64,000 bases of DNA from the NCBI GenBank assembly GCA_934047225.1, contig OW204004.1:4096401-4160400 (forward strand). Direction: 5' to 3'. A program made the translations under genes and the position numbers. Below the pieces are notes generated by a model, which did no database searches, had not been told where the DNA came from, and saw only the letters and a program-made list of their open reading frames with translations. This DNA is from Ypsolopha sequella (lineage: Eukaryota > Arthropoda > Insecta > Lepidoptera > Ypsolophidae). Each line of letters begins with the position of its first letter. The stretch's first letter is position 1. Of the stretch, positions 10,680 through 22,679 are shown in pieces.

Positions 10680-13542
10680 AATCTATTATCAGAATTGCCG
10701 TGGTTTACGGACGAAAACTCATTTATTTCTGAGGAACTTATTATTGCAGGACTGTTATGATATTATTTGTCTTACCGAAACTTATCTACTGCCGGGAATT
10801 TTTGACAGAGAAATTATGGATGACAGATTTTTAGTTTTTAGATGCGACCGCGATTATGCCGCTCGCAATATGAAGGCGGGAGGGGGGGCGCTGGTCGCCG
10901 TACGACGTGAGCTCGTCCTCGCGGGTGACTCGAGCGTTGAGCCGCCACACTTTGACGATGCGGAAGTTGCGCACGTCACCATTAATACGAACCATGCTAC
11001 GTCACCCAAACTGATAAGAATCTACTGTGGTTACTTTCCGCACGGATCTCTACAGATTCAATCTGAAATTAAATATTTCGAATTCTTATCAAATCTATAT
11101 TTGTCTCATATGGATGACAACTATATTATTCTAGGTGATTTTAACATTACTCACGCGTTGTGGTCATTATCTACAAAAAACAACGGCTCTTACGATCTCA
11201 TTAACCCATTAAATGGTTCCCTTGAACATAACTTACTTGAATTTTTAAGTATTACTGATTTTTGTCAATACAATCATATCCCAAACATTAATGATCGTTA
11301 TTTAGATTTAGTAATATCAAACTGTATTTGTACGGTAACTCGGTGCCCACCCCTCTCCCTCCCCGAGGACGCGCACCACCCGTCACTTATGATAGAAGCG
11401 CAAGTAACCTACAGGGAGCGAAGCTTACCGTCTGCTCCGAGGATCGTACGTAGGTTCTTTGCAGCTGATTACGAAAAAATAAACTATTCGTTAGCGCAGT
11501 GTGATTGGGGGGCTGAGCTGGGGACTGATGATATAAGAACGGCAGTGGATAGGTTTTATGTTGTATTGAATACACTAATTAAACAACATGTTCCAATTAA
11601 AGTTCCCACATATGGCCAAAAATATCCTATCTGGTACTCGAAAGGTTTGATTAAGTTAATAAAACAAAAAATTAGAGCGCACCGACGTTGGAAAGTATAT
11701 GGTAGACAATGGGATTATGAGATCTTCTCAGAGCTTCGTAAACAACAAAAAGAAGCTCAATCTGTATGTTATGATTTATTTATTTCGCGTGCAGAAGAGA
11801 ATATACGGGCTGACTCAAAGCATTTTTGGACTTATATTAAGTCCAAGAAGAGTAATTCATCAGATTTCCCTGACACTGTTCACCTTGATGACCGTGTCGC
11901 TGATGATGGTAAGACAATGGCTGAATTGTTCAGCGACTTTTTTGCTGCTGTATTCGAACCTGATTGTCCACCTCTTACATCCCTAGAATCTAACCAAAAT
12001 CAAATTCTGAGTATTCATTCTGTAGAAATTACTGTCGATATTGTGGAAAAATATCTGAAAAACCTAAATTTGTCTCAAGGAGCAGGACCGGACGGAATAC
12101 CCCCGGTGTTTTTGCATCGGTGTGCTGGTCAACTTGCCGTTCCACTGGCAATGCTCTTCCGTAGGTCCGTAAATACCGGTATATTTCCAGAATGCTGGAA
12201 GCAGTCTTTTATTGTGCCTATTTTTAAAAAAGGCAATAAGCGTAATGTTGCCGATTATCGTGGCATCTCTAAATTAACGACAATAGCAAAAATGTTTGAA
12301 AAAATTGTATATGACAATATCTTTCCTTGCATTAGACCTTTTTTAACAGAATACCAACACGGCTTCTTAAGTGGACGCTCCACTGAGACTAATCTTTGTG
12401 AGCTTACAGACCGCGTGCTCTCATCTATGGATCAGGGCTTTCAAGTAGATGCGATCTATACTGACTACTCCAAAGCCTTTGACAAAATTTCTCACTCAAT
12501 TCTTATTCAAAAATTGGAGAATTTTGGTATACATGGAGACCTTCTGCGGTGGTTGGAATCCTATTTGAAACACCGTACGCAGGCAGTAACCATTAAAGGT
12601 TATACATCCTCATTTATTCCCATTACCTCTGGCGTGCCCCAGGGCTCTCATCTGGGTCCCCTTTTGTTTAATATTTTTATTAATGACGTTATCCTATCAC
12701 TTCAATATTCTAATGTGTTGTTATATGCGGACGATAAAAAAATATTTTCTGTTATTAAGACTGAAGCAGACTGCATACTACTGCAAAGGGATCTTGATAA
12801 TTTAAGTAGATTCTGTAACGCCAATAAACTACATCTGAATATAGAAAAATGTTGCGTAATAAGTTTCTCAAGAAAAGTACATAGTTAAAATTTCAACTAC
12901 ACATTATGTAACAGAACACTTGAAAGAGTGGCTGAGGTGAGGGATCTTGGGGTTCTTTTGGATAGCGAACTTTCATTTCGAGCCCATATGGAAAAGATTG
13001 TAGCGAAGTCTTACCGAATGCTGGGATTCGTGCTTAGGCAGGGCAAGGAATTTAAAAACGCAAGCACACTTATCACTATTTATAATGCATTAGCAAGATC
13101 TCACCTTGAGTACGCCTCTGTAGTCTGGAATCCAGTATATCGTACTCATATAAATTCCTTGGAAAAAATTCAGAATAAATTTTTAAAACATCTTAACTAT
13201 AGAGAAAGAAAGTGTTCTGACTTCAATTTTCAGCCAGATTCGATTGCGTCTCTGGAAGATAGACGCGCCTGCCGTGATCTTTTATTTCTATATAAAATCA
13301 TCCACAATTTTTCAGATTCTCCCTACCTTTTAAGTAAAATTGGATTTAAATGTCGTGCTTTCACTACTCGGAAAAAGTATTTGTTTAATATACCATTTGC
13401 AGGTACTAACTACGCAAAAAATAGATTTTTGGTCAGAGCTTGTGATCTTTATAACAAAGACTTTATTGATCTCGACATATGGCATCTTTCGCTGGGTCAG
13501 TTTAGAGGTAAATTATTTAATACTTTTAAAAACAATTGTTAG
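10663..13542 (+). pseudogene. ORF2: LINE ORF2 endonuclease-reverse transcriptase with one internal stop
   Basis: The frame starts at ATG 10663 and would span about 960 codons, broken only by TAA at 12886-12888. Residues 1-230 form the apurinic-type endonuclease: YYQNCRGL, CLTETYL, ILGDFNIT and a terminal DAHHPSLM. Reverse transcriptase follows, with QGAGPDGIPP near residue 472, IYTDYSKAFDKISH, TSGVPQGSHLGPLLFN and the catalytic YADD near residue 688. After the stop comes the thumb/C-terminal part with GVLLDSELSF and YASVVWNP. The enzyme nicks target DNA and primes reverse transcription there. Apart from the stop, the sequence looks functional. Confidence 0.88.
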
Positions 13543-13787
13543 TTTTTTTATTAATTTTGTATATGTCTATCAATATTTTTATTTTAGTTTTTTTTTTTCT
13601 TTATGTGCCGGTAGTTTATGTAGCTTGTTGTGTGTGTTTTTAATAATTAGTATCTTGTGTTGTTGTTAAAAAAAAAAAAAAGTGCGTTAATTAATTTTAC
13701 TACTAAGATTTCTGTGGAAACGATTTTGGTTTTGTATTTTATATATTTTTAATTGTAATTATGTTATAAGAAAACTGTATGTTTCCC

Positions 13788-13814
<27 letters not shown>

Positions 13815-13818
<4 letters not shown>

Positions 13819-14754
13819 CACTAATACTTTTGGTTTAAAATCCAGGTCAAACAATGAACGAATCTTCTCCTTTAAGCCACTAAAAACCATCTCAAAGTCT
13901 TCTTTTTGCTCATTTGTTGAAACTCCTAAGCAAAGCGGATAGAACTTTCGGTTTTTGTTTGTTGTTCCTACAATTAATACAGGGAACCCTTGCCATATTA
14001 ACTTGTAGGTAGCGTCAGCGTGTAAAACGTCGATAGAACATGCAAATTTCAGTAACTTTTTTGTTGTCAAAACAAATCTGAAGGTCGGTTGGTCACACTC
14101 CAATATCCAGTACTTCATAACAAATAGTTCATCCTCGTCTTCAGGAATGCTTTCGTGGTCATATATCCACTTTTCTAATTCGCCTAAGTGAATGGTAGGT
14201 TGCCCAAATTTAACACGCCGTCTGTCACTTAAATAATTATTTAGTTGCATTTTTGTAGGCTTCTTAATTCCATCGATCTTTTGAAGAGCAGCTAATATAG
14301 CTTTTGGCTTTAAATGCAGGTCAAAGAGTTTGTTAATTTCTATTTTAGTTTGAACATTAATACCGTAATCGTCTCGAGCCCCAATGTCATTATGATTATG
14401 ATCAGCGTCCGTACGATAAACAAGAACACTGTCGGTTCTACACTCGAACAATAGTTAAAGTTCTGCCGCGCACTGTGGTCTCTTCTTCCGAACTTTGTTA
14501 CATCTGTAAAACCGCTTTTGCCCCTCTTCTGTCATTCGCGTGAATTTCCGAGACCAAGTGTTTTCTGAAGTCACAAAATCTTCTGCCTCTTTCAAGTTAG
14601 AAAATTTACAATAAAAAACCCAAAGTTTGTTTCGCCCACGTTTCGCTTTTGGTTCTCCTTGATTCTCTACTTCTGATTCACTTGAACAATAATCCGGAAC
14701 TCCATCATCACAATTTATCACACGACTCGATCCTGCTAACGCTAACTGATTCAT
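13815..14754 (-). pseudogene. MULE transposase, N-terminal part
   Basis: Starting from ATG at 14754, about 100 residues include a zinc-finger-like segment (LWVFYCKF...FYRCNKVRKKRPQC) resembling FLYWCH-type DNA-binding domains. A TAA at 14457-14455 ends that frame, and the coding sequence continues immediately below it. The continuation carries FAC-SIDVLHADATYK, with the first catalytic Asp, then GFPVLIVGTTNKN and FKPKVLVCD, where the second catalytic Asp lies. The LINE at 8626-13812 is inserted exactly at that codon. The remainder of the gene is at 7743-8625. Confidence 0.83.
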
Positions 14755-15200
14755 TTCTACATATAAAGTTGCGTTTCATTAACAAAATACTTAAAAAACA
14801 CAATTTTCGAATAAGTTCACTTGTTTATTGCCGTGCGCCCAACACATGCCGGTGAATAATACAAACAATAACAAGCAATCGTGAGTCCAGTGGTGTTCGG
14901 CCGCCGCTTGGTATTGGCTAGTGATGCGCTCCACCCCCCGCGCCGCGGCCCGCACTCTGCTTCTATGCAACGAGCGCGCTTGTCGCCGTTTTCATTCAAT
15001 TATGATTCTACAAACAAAAATTCTGAAATCCTAATACTTAATTATAGTACCCGTTTTAATTTTTACAGCTGCTTGCAAATCGCAGCCCGAATGTGTATTT
15101 TTATATGCAAGCCTATAGTTGCCTATAATAGAATGTTTGCTATCCCACTGTTAAAATTAGTCGCCATGTCATTATTTATAGTACCTCGCCTATGATTTTA
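14755..15200. other. CpG-rich segment upstream of the MULE gene
   Basis: Positions 14880-14990 are strikingly CpG-rich against AT-rich surroundings, with runs such as CCCCGCGCCGCGGCCCGC. The segment lies just upstream of the minus-strand transposase start and could hold its promoter. No clear TATA box or terminal repeat was identified. Confidence 0.35.
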
Positions 15201-15971
15201 TTGGCCCTGTTTAATATGTTTGCTACCTTAAAGTAGCAGCCATTATTTAGTTTTTATAAATCCCCGCATTATAAAGCTCATCTAATATAATTATTGCTAA
15301 AATATTTAATGGCTGCCAAGTTATTTTTTAGAAACAAAATAGTTAGTCGCCCTTTAAGTTGTTAGTCGCTTCGAAAATAATTTGCCAAAAAAATATGCTT
15401 TTGCTTTCTTTTCATGTTAATTGGACTATTTGGACGTCAGAAAAAATAAATAAAAAATCTCTGAAATTAATTTTTTAGGATATAATGTGTGTATTTAAGT
15501 TCACACTGCCAGGGTTACAAGAATGAAACAGTAAAAAGAACATGTGTCTTTACATGCACACTGCCATGTCGTAGGTAAACAAAATAAGTTACATTATATG
15601 AATAGGTAGCTATAAAATCGTATGATACAAAAAGTTTTTTACTTAACATTAGTGTGAGGCGTAACGTCGTCGCGTAAACGTCTTCACTCGCCCAGATGAA
15701 GGCAGTCTATATCTGCTGAAACTGGTCGGCTATCCCGATCAAAACTCGTATTGAGGTGAGCCGCTTATATAAATCATGAATTATCCTCAAGTCTCATTTA
15801 ATTATATAACTTAACATTAAACAGTTTTAACTTATCATTATCATTGTCAAACTACTTTTATATCTACCTATGTAACTTAATTTGTTGTAACTCCCTTCAC
15901 TGATGCCGACTAAATTAATAGTCGAGAAATATCTGGAAAGCTATTTATTAAAGCGTTTTTTGTAACCAATT
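15201..15971. other. Probable piggyBac flank with inverted subterminal motifs
   Basis: Two motifs, at about 15485-15508 and 15541-15567, read GGCAGTGTGAACTTAAATAC and GGCAGTGTGCATGTAAAGAC on the minus strand. They match three plus-strand copies at 22115-22250, on the far side of the piggyBac transposase. This suggests the piggyBac element spans both sites and was interrupted by the Harbinger element between them. No TTAA-bounded terminus was found here. The rest has no recognisable genes. Confidence 0.45.
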
Positions 15972-15983
15972 ACAAATATATAC

Positions 15984-16043
<60 letters not shown>

Positions 16044-16078
16044 ATATATATATACATGTATATATATATATATATATT
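15972..16078. repeat. (TA)n microsatellite with TACATGTA interruptions
   Basis: About 107 bases of alternating T and A, interrupted by ATACATATATA and TACATGTATATA blocks. The whole is nearly self-complementary. Confidence 0.95.
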
Positions 16079-16446
16079 AATTAATAACAAATGAAAAAGA
16101 AATAAGTTGAAGATGTTTATTTATTTAACTTGATATTAAAAATATTGAGCATAATAACAAGTTTTGAGATCATAAAGGAACATTTATTAATGAGTATGTA
16201 TGGTAATACCTTACAAACTCTTACACCCCTACTAATAAACGTGGAATAAAATTTTATGCTGAATATAACTTTGGAATGAGCAAAATGTCAACCAATAAAC
16301 ACGGAATAACTTAAACCTAGCATAACGTCAGCGTAACTGCCCTTTGTTCCGTTATTCCAACCCCTACCCTAGTTTAAGTTCGGTATAACCTATCATCGTG
16401 TTGTGGTGGGCGTGATTTTGTGTTTGATTTTTCGGAATTTCATAAA

Positions 16447-17733
16447 ATGGCCAGGGCAGTTGAAGCGGTGGAGGAAGTTGATTACCTGGAGAACCTGTTT
16501 AATGACATGCAAAACGCAAGAAAGGTGAAAATATACAAAATACGACAAGACCCGTTTGAACTTTACAGCGATGACGATTTTCGTGTAAAATATCGCTTTT
16601 CCAAAAGAGGTGTTCTGTTTTTGGATCAACTGATAGGTGGTTCTTTGGTTATGGACAAACGTGGAAGTGGTTTATCTTCTATTGTTCAGATCTTAATAGC
16701 TCTAAGATATTGGGGACGCAATCAAGTAAGTAAACATGCAAAAACTTAAGTTAGGTCTAAACTATTACTACTAGTTACCTTTTAATGCTCCTACCACTAT
16801 ATCAATAATTTCCAAAATTTGGAATCAACTCGACGGTTATGATTTGTACTATTTCAGATACAAGATGATGCGGCAGATATTCATGGCCTTAGTCAGCAAT
16901 CAGTGACTATAATATGCAGACGAGTGGCAAGGGCAGTGTTGGAGAAACGGTTTCATTATATCAAAATGCCCCTTTCTCTGGATGACCAATTCAAGACCAT
17001 GCAAAAATTTGAGGCAATAGCTGGGTTTAAAACAGTCGTTGGTGCCATAGACTGTACACACATAAAAATACCCAGAGTAAAGGGGCCTAGTGGACAATTC
17101 TACATAAATCGCAAGGGATTTAGCTCCCTGAATGTTCAGGTATGTGCATAATGTATTATAACAATGAGGTTAGGTACCTACCTACTGTAAGAAGGTATAC
17201 CTATTCATAATTTGTCATGATTTCAGGTTGTTTGTGATGCAACATTGAAAATTAATAACATTGTTGCACATTGGCGAGGCAGCACACACGATTCTCGCAT
17301 TTTTAATGAAAGTCAGCTGAAAGAATGCTTTGAAGAGGGTCAAACTTTTCATGGGAGATTGCTAGGGGACTCTGGGTATGGCTGCACCCATTACTTGTTT
17401 ACACCGGTGCTAAATCCCACGACTCCAAAGGAAGAAGCATATAATTACGCTCACATAAGGACACGAAACACTATTGAGAGATGTTTCGGTGTGTGGAAAT
17501 CTCGGTTCAGGTGTTTACTAAACGGATTCCGAACGTCTCTGGAAAATACTAAAATGTATGTGGTGACCTTGGCAGTGCTTCATAATATGGCTATTGAGCT
17601 AAAAGAGGAGGCTTTTCCGGATGAGGAAGATGGTCAGACACCTCAATCTCTACCAGCTTCTGCACCAATCACAAATCATAATACATTGAGAGGGAATGCA
17701 GTTAGAGCCACATTTATACAAGACAATTTCTAA
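16447..17733 (+). CDS. Harbinger transposase, DDE_Tnp_4 type (three exons)
   Basis: The coding sequence starts at ATG 16447 (MARAVEAVEEVDY). Exon 1 ends at a GTAAGT donor near 16723, exon 2 runs from about 16859 to 17139 and exon 3 from 17227 to the TAA at 17731-17733; both acceptors end in TTTCAG. The joined protein is about 350 residues, the usual HARBI1 length. The catalytic triad is visible: Asp in VVGAIDCTHIKI, Asp in LLGDSGYGCTHYL, and Glu in RNTIERCFGVWKSRF. It would cut and join Harbinger ends, with the neighbouring Myb-like protein helping nuclear import and end recognition (family knowledge). No stops or shifts were found. Confidence 0.88.
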
Positions 17734-17782
17734 GGTATGAATAAAAAAAAAAGTAATTCACTGTATAGTTTCACATGTTTAT

Positions 17783-19573
17783 TTATGATGATAACATCTT
17801 TTTTAAATATTCCTCCTGTAATTTTAGATTTTTCATCATTTGGCTGTGAAGCTCAGTCATGTTCTTCATGCGAAGGTCATGCTCTTTTTCTAATCGGTCA
17901 TTCTCCAGGACCCGGAAATTGTGCATATCATCAAATGAAGACTCTGCAAATTTGAATGTCTTATCCGTCTGAAATATATGAAAAATTGTATATGAAAAAA
18001 AGGAATTTAATAAATCAGAGAGAGAAATCACAATGCATGCCTAATGTGGAAGCACCATTATAATAATTGCAGAATAAATACAAATCCGTAAATATATACC
18101 GGCTTTTCCTTTTTCTTTGCAGATCGCTTTGGCGTTGGCACTATGTGAGGAGACTGCATTACTTCTTCCTGAGAATCATCCGATTGCACAATCTAAAATA
18201 AAGATTTCTTGGTATAAAGTTGTCATTTTAAGTCAGATTTACTTTTCAAAACTGTATAATGTATATTATAAATAAATGTATAGTATAATGTCACCCACCA
18301 CAGTATTTTTAAAATTATAAGACGTTCCAGTATGGGTCAAGCCAATTTTCTGGATTTTTTGTTGTTGTCCTGAAACAAATAATAAACCTGTAATACAGTA
18401 TTGCATAGCGTTAAAAAAAGGTTATTAATTTTGAAATGCAGTAATTACTTACCATTACCAGTATTGTAGCTATTTTCATCCTCTGGTAAGTCTTCTTTCT
18501 CTGTTAGTATGTCTTGTGTGATATCCTGCAAAATAAACACAAATTAGCTAGATATCTTAAATATCTAAATTTTACTAGGCCTTACAATCATGCAACCTAC
18601 ATTGCATACAATATAGTATAGCCTTAAAAAGCTTTCCCCAGTGCCTGAAGACAAGTCTTCAATCAGTGTGTCTTGCCAGTCGTAGACGAATCTTAAGCAT
18701 TATAATACTGAAACATAGGACTTTTCCAAAAGCTCTTAGCTCTGAGAGAGCTATGGAGCGTGCTATGCCATAGAACTGATGACCGGTGGATTGGGAAGGT
18801 TCTCAAATGGAGGCTGTGAACTGTAAACTGGGTTGGTCGATGGCACGCTGGACTGATGATTTGAAAAGAATTGCTGGCAGCGGGTGAATGACCATGGCCA
18901 AAACAGAAATTTGTGGCTCGCTCTTGGTGAGGCCTATGTTCCGCAGTAGAATAAGATAACTATGGTCTTTTTGAAATGTAGAATACTAACTTTTATTCCA
19001 TCAATGTCAAATTCATTGGAATCCACAATAAACTCATGTGGTATCATGTCCACAATTTGCATGGTGTCTGGAGAAGGAGATGGTGGTTTTGGTCCACCTC
19101 CAGTTTTACAAGTCTCCTTTCTGTATTGCGAATAATCCTTCTTTGAAGCCAGTTTTGTTATCTTCCATTGGTTAATCAATTGTTTTTTGTCCCTGATCCT
19201 CGCATTAAGTGTATTAAATCTGAAAGTTGTAATAACAATTTAGTTCGGGCTTTACAAACTCAATTGTGATTCACTAAGTTAACCAAGTAGGTACGTACTT
19301 TTCGGTTATTTCGGCCCAAGCACTAATTTTGGCTTTGTTCGTGTTCGTACATAAGTCTTTGTTCTCTATTATCTTTATATAGGGTTTAATTATCTCCCGT
19401 AGTAATTGCTGGAAAGAAAAAGATATTCATTAGCACTAGTCTTTTCCTTGCACGTGTAATTTTCTAAAGATTGTGAAAGAAAACTGCACTGCAAGTATAA
19501 TAAATCCAGCAATGACATATTCACTTACCTTTTCTTCGGTTTCCCAATTAATAGAGCGGTTTCTTTTAGCCAT
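17783..19573 (-). CDS. Harbinger Myb/SANT-like accessory protein (multi-exon)
   Basis: The start is ATG 19573 (MAKRNRSINWETEEK). Approximate exons on the minus strand are 19573-19529, 19410-19304, 19219-18991, 18526-18452, 18371-18301, 18192-18101 and 17969-17783. The first three encode the Myb/SANT-like domain, ending in a KTGGGPKPPSP motif typical of this family. The last is a charged helix (NDRLEKEHDLRMKNMTELHS) ending KKMLSS. A LINE fragment at 18650-18950 sits in the third intron and leaves coding sequence untouched. The gene converges on the transposase with about 50 bp between stops. Internal exon limits are read from GT/AG signals and are approximate. Confidence 0.75.
18650..18950 (+). 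pseudogene. RTE-type LINE 3' fragment inside an intron
   Basis: Plus-strand reading gives TDDRWIGKVLKWRL, then a W-rich Asp-Asp-Leu region and an ending like RSLGEAYVPQ, in several frames. This is the same LINE C-terminus family as at 5035-5450 but on the opposite strand. It lies within an intron of the Harbinger Myb-like gene. Confidence 0.7.
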
Positions 19574-19954
19574 TTTCGTAAAAACAAACTTGCTGAAAAG
19601 TAATTAGCACGTAACAGTAGCACACCTGACAGCACGGCACTGACAGATGACAGCAACCATAGAACAAAATATATTTTTTTCTCTCTCTTGTCTATGGATT
19701 TTGAACGAATGAATTAGAGAGATTGACATAACGATGGAATAGTTATGTCGAAGTTATTCCTAGTTCCTTAGTAAGAAAATATTCCGTCCCTATTCTAACC
19801 TTATACTCAGCATAACTATACTTAGTATAAGTTTGTTATAAGCATGGTACAACATATTTTTATTAGTAAGGGTGTTAGGAACTAAGTGTAGTATAACTTT
19901 AATCTGAGATCTTTATACTTATCGAATAATTCAGTCGTAAAAATTTGCTTACTA

Positions 19955-21936
19955 CTATTTAGTGTGGAAATCCAAAAAGCAATTTCGTCCTTCGACTATA
20001 CATAGCCGTGCTTTACATTTTTGACAAAAATACTTTGTTTGGTTTTTGGTACAGTTCCTACACCTGCCTTTTGTCGTGAAAGTAGGCAGATGACCCACCA
20101 GATCGTAACGAGTAATGTCATCAGGCCTTTCTGCAACCGGTTTCATTACCTTCTTTACAGATTTTGAGAGAGCATCAGACTGTTGATCAGGAGAACTCCT
20201 CTCAAAACAACACAGTTGTCTAAAAAGCGCGACACGAAACTTTTTGAGAGGCAACAGTTTTTGTTTACCACTGTTCTCGCGACGGTATAGCAACCAGGCA
20301 TTGTTTACGCTGATGTCCAGCATCTGCGAGAATAGTGGTAAATACCAACGATGGCCTTTGAAATCCGTTCGGTACAAGGCAACTAACATGTCGGCCAAAT
20401 CCACACCACCCATATTTGCATTGTAGTGCTTTATTAGATTTGGGCATGTAACTGGTCCCTTCTTGTTTTCTTCTTTCTTGTAACGCATTATATTCTGTAC
20501 TGGGTGAGCGTCAACGTAAGTACTTGCAGCCAAGACACATTTATTGTCAAACCACTTTACAACAGCGATGTTGTGTTCATTGGACACAACTTGTGCAAAA
20601 GCTCCCCTTCCTTTTTTTTCAGTTCTTTGTCACATGGTAGTTTCTTTTCTGCCCCTCGAAGTCGATTTGACCTGACAGTTCCCAAGGAGAATATTCCATA
20701 TTCATTCCGTAAATGATGCATCAATTCAACCGATGTAAAAAAGTTGTCGAAGTATAGTACGGAGCATGGTTTTTGCTTTATAGATTTGGCCAAAGCTATT
20801 ACAACTTTGGCCCCAAGGCCCATACCTTTTTCTTTTTCAGTGAAAGTATGGTGTCGGAAAGTATCGTCTCCTCCGTAAATTATGAAATCATGGACTAGAC
20901 CAGATGGCGAAGCGCGAACGAATAACTTGAAACCCCATTTCTTGGGTTTATTCTGTACATATTGTTTTCGACTGCCGGCTCTAGTGCCCTTGTATGGCAC
21001 CATCATTTCGTCGATGCTAAAACGTTTCCCTTCAGGAATATTGGGTGCGCAGTTACGACGGAGTTTTTCCACCAGTGGCCTTATTTTATAGTACCTATCA
21101 CCATCATCTTTCATGTTATCATTGAAATGTATGCAGCGGCGAATAGCCTGAAATCTTTTTAGAGTCATCACATCAGCAATTTTACTGTACTTGAAGTCAT
21201 TGGACCAGTAGTCAGTGTACGCTGGCATATCTACTACGCCCATTAGAATATTGATCGCCAAGAAATCTCTTATTTCGTCTTTGGTTACATTTATTGATGA
21301 GCCCTTTTTCTGCACTGAATAAAGGTTGGTATGATGTACTATCAAATCCACTATATCGTCAGAAAAAAATAGTTTGAAGTAATCAAGCGGTGACTTCTCA
21401 AGATCAGTAGATTGAAATAATGTGTCTTCTATTTCGGCTGTTCCTAGTAGCTTCACTTTTACCTATTTGGGGATCAATTTGGCCGGTTTCAGAATAGTCT
21501 TCTTTATGATCACCCGGGCTTTCCTAGAACGACCAACACGAAGAGGTGTAGTAGTTGTTGCTGCTGGTGCAGGGCTGCAGTTCGAGTCCACAGACGGTGA
21601 CGGTGGAATAAAAACTGATGGTGAAGGTGGTATTATGTCTGGATCATTTTGAATAATTGAGGGCGAACCTGGGGTAGAATCAATAATGTTTTTCGAACGT
21701 AAAATAGGTTGTGAATTTTGTGATACTGCTTCTTCATGGATGGAAGCAATGGTATAAACTTCTCTATATTCACCGTCATCACTATCGGAGATGTTTGTGT
21801 TTTCAACAGAAGACGCCAGTGATCGCGCAGGGGAACTATCGTCAGAGGCATCGGGGCGTGGCCTGCACATTTTCACTTCATCTTCCGAAGATTCGCAGGA
21901 TTCTTCATCAGATTTACCTCGGGATTTAGGCACCAA
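19955..21936 (-). pseudogene. piggyBac-like transposase 1 (one stop, one frameshift)
   Basis: From ATG 21936 an acidic, proline-rich N-terminal region runs to an in-frame TAG at 21465-21463. The same frame then continues with the DDE_Tnp_1_7 core: SPLDYFKLFF, FLAINILMGVVDMPAY and the three catalytic Asp contexts FSIDEMMVPYKG, VLYFDNFFTS and NMGGVDLADM. A frameshift at an eight-A run near 20610 separates the second and third. The C-terminal cysteine domain (GRCRNCTKNQTKYFCQKC and CIVEGRNC) ends at 19955. The total of about 660 residues is normal for piggyBac. Two small lesions suggest moderate age. Terminal repeats were not resolved. Confidence 0.85.
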
Positions 21937-22109
21937 AGCAAGGATTCTTTGTGATCTTGTACTCTAAAAGCAAAGCAGTGCGGTGTTATTTGCGTTGCGG
22001 TAGTATGTTTTGTAAAATTATTGATGCTAGTTAATTTTAACAATCAAGTGATTGTGTTACTGGCAATGTGCATTATAAGATACATTATTTGATAACTGTG
22101 CAACCCTAG

Positions 22110-22250
22110 AGACCAGGCAGTGTGCATTTAAATACACGTGACAAATATTATGTCAATCTTATAGCAGTGGGCAGTGTGCATTTAAATACACGTGACAAAT
22201 ATTATGTCGATCACATAGCGGCGGGCGGTGTGAATTTAAATGCACACAAT
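22110..22250 (+). repeat. Tandem subterminal repeats of piggyBac 1
   Basis: Two ~54-bp units starting GGCAGTGTGCATTTAAATAC, with ACGTGACAAATATTATGTC following, are succeeded by a third partial unit (GGCGGTGTGAATTTAAATGC). Similar motifs in inverted orientation lie at 15485-15567. Clusters of such motifs are expected near the ends of piggyBac elements, where transposase binds. Confidence 0.65.
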
Positions 22251-22679
22251 ACAAAAGTCGTAAATTATGAGAAATTAAAAACATATTTTGGAAAAATATT
22301 TCTACATACCAATAGCTTAGTATTTTTAGAAAGTTAAACTTAGACAATTATTGTTAAATAAGTAATATATATCTGGATAAAAATGGATATTTACCTTGAA
22401 GTGCGTGGGAGCAGACAGACGGTTCGCCATTTTGATCACCACTGACAGAGCGTAAGTGAGATAGATATAGTTTTTTTTTCTAGGGTGTAAGAACGTTCGG
22501 AAACTATGTTTGCAAGAAAAAAGAAACGATTTCATAATAATATTTGCCAGAAAAAAACTTCTGAACGGAATGTGCATTTAAGTTCACTATGTCAAGTATA
22601 GGGATAACTGTCTCCTGAAAAAAGACACTCGTTCGGTGAAGCTGCAGTCTCTGCTCGGTTCTCTCAACTTAAACATTTT

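Larger units (their letters stand above)
8626..13812 (+). mobile_element. Near-complete CR1/Jockey-type LINE inserted in the MULE gene
   Basis: The element has a 5' leader, ORF1 (8938-9984), a 680-bp spacer, ORF2 (10663-13542, one stop), a 3' UTR and an (AAAT)n tail at about 13789-13812. It is flanked by ATCA on both sides (8623-8626 and 13813-13816). Deleting it together with one ATCA rejoins the MULE reading frame exactly. A full-length copy with a single stop in ORF2 indicates a young insertion. Confidence 0.88.
16224..19874. mobile_element. PIF/Harbinger DNA transposon A (3651 bp, complete)
   Basis: Left end CACCCCTACTAATAAA and right end TTTATTAGTAAGGGTG are 16-bp inverted repeats with one mismatch. 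They are flanked by TTA on each side (16221-16223 and 19875-19877), the 3-bp duplication usual for Harbinger. Inside are a three-exon transposase on the plus strand and a multi-exon Myb/SANT-like gene convergent on the minus strand, the standard two-gene plan. Both coding sequences look intact, so the copy may be, or recently have been, autonomous. Confidence 0.9.

Noticed and set aside
14817..15195. Open frames through the CpG-rich block
   Set aside because: High GC lowers stop frequency. The products are low-complexity Arg/Pro-rich without motifs.
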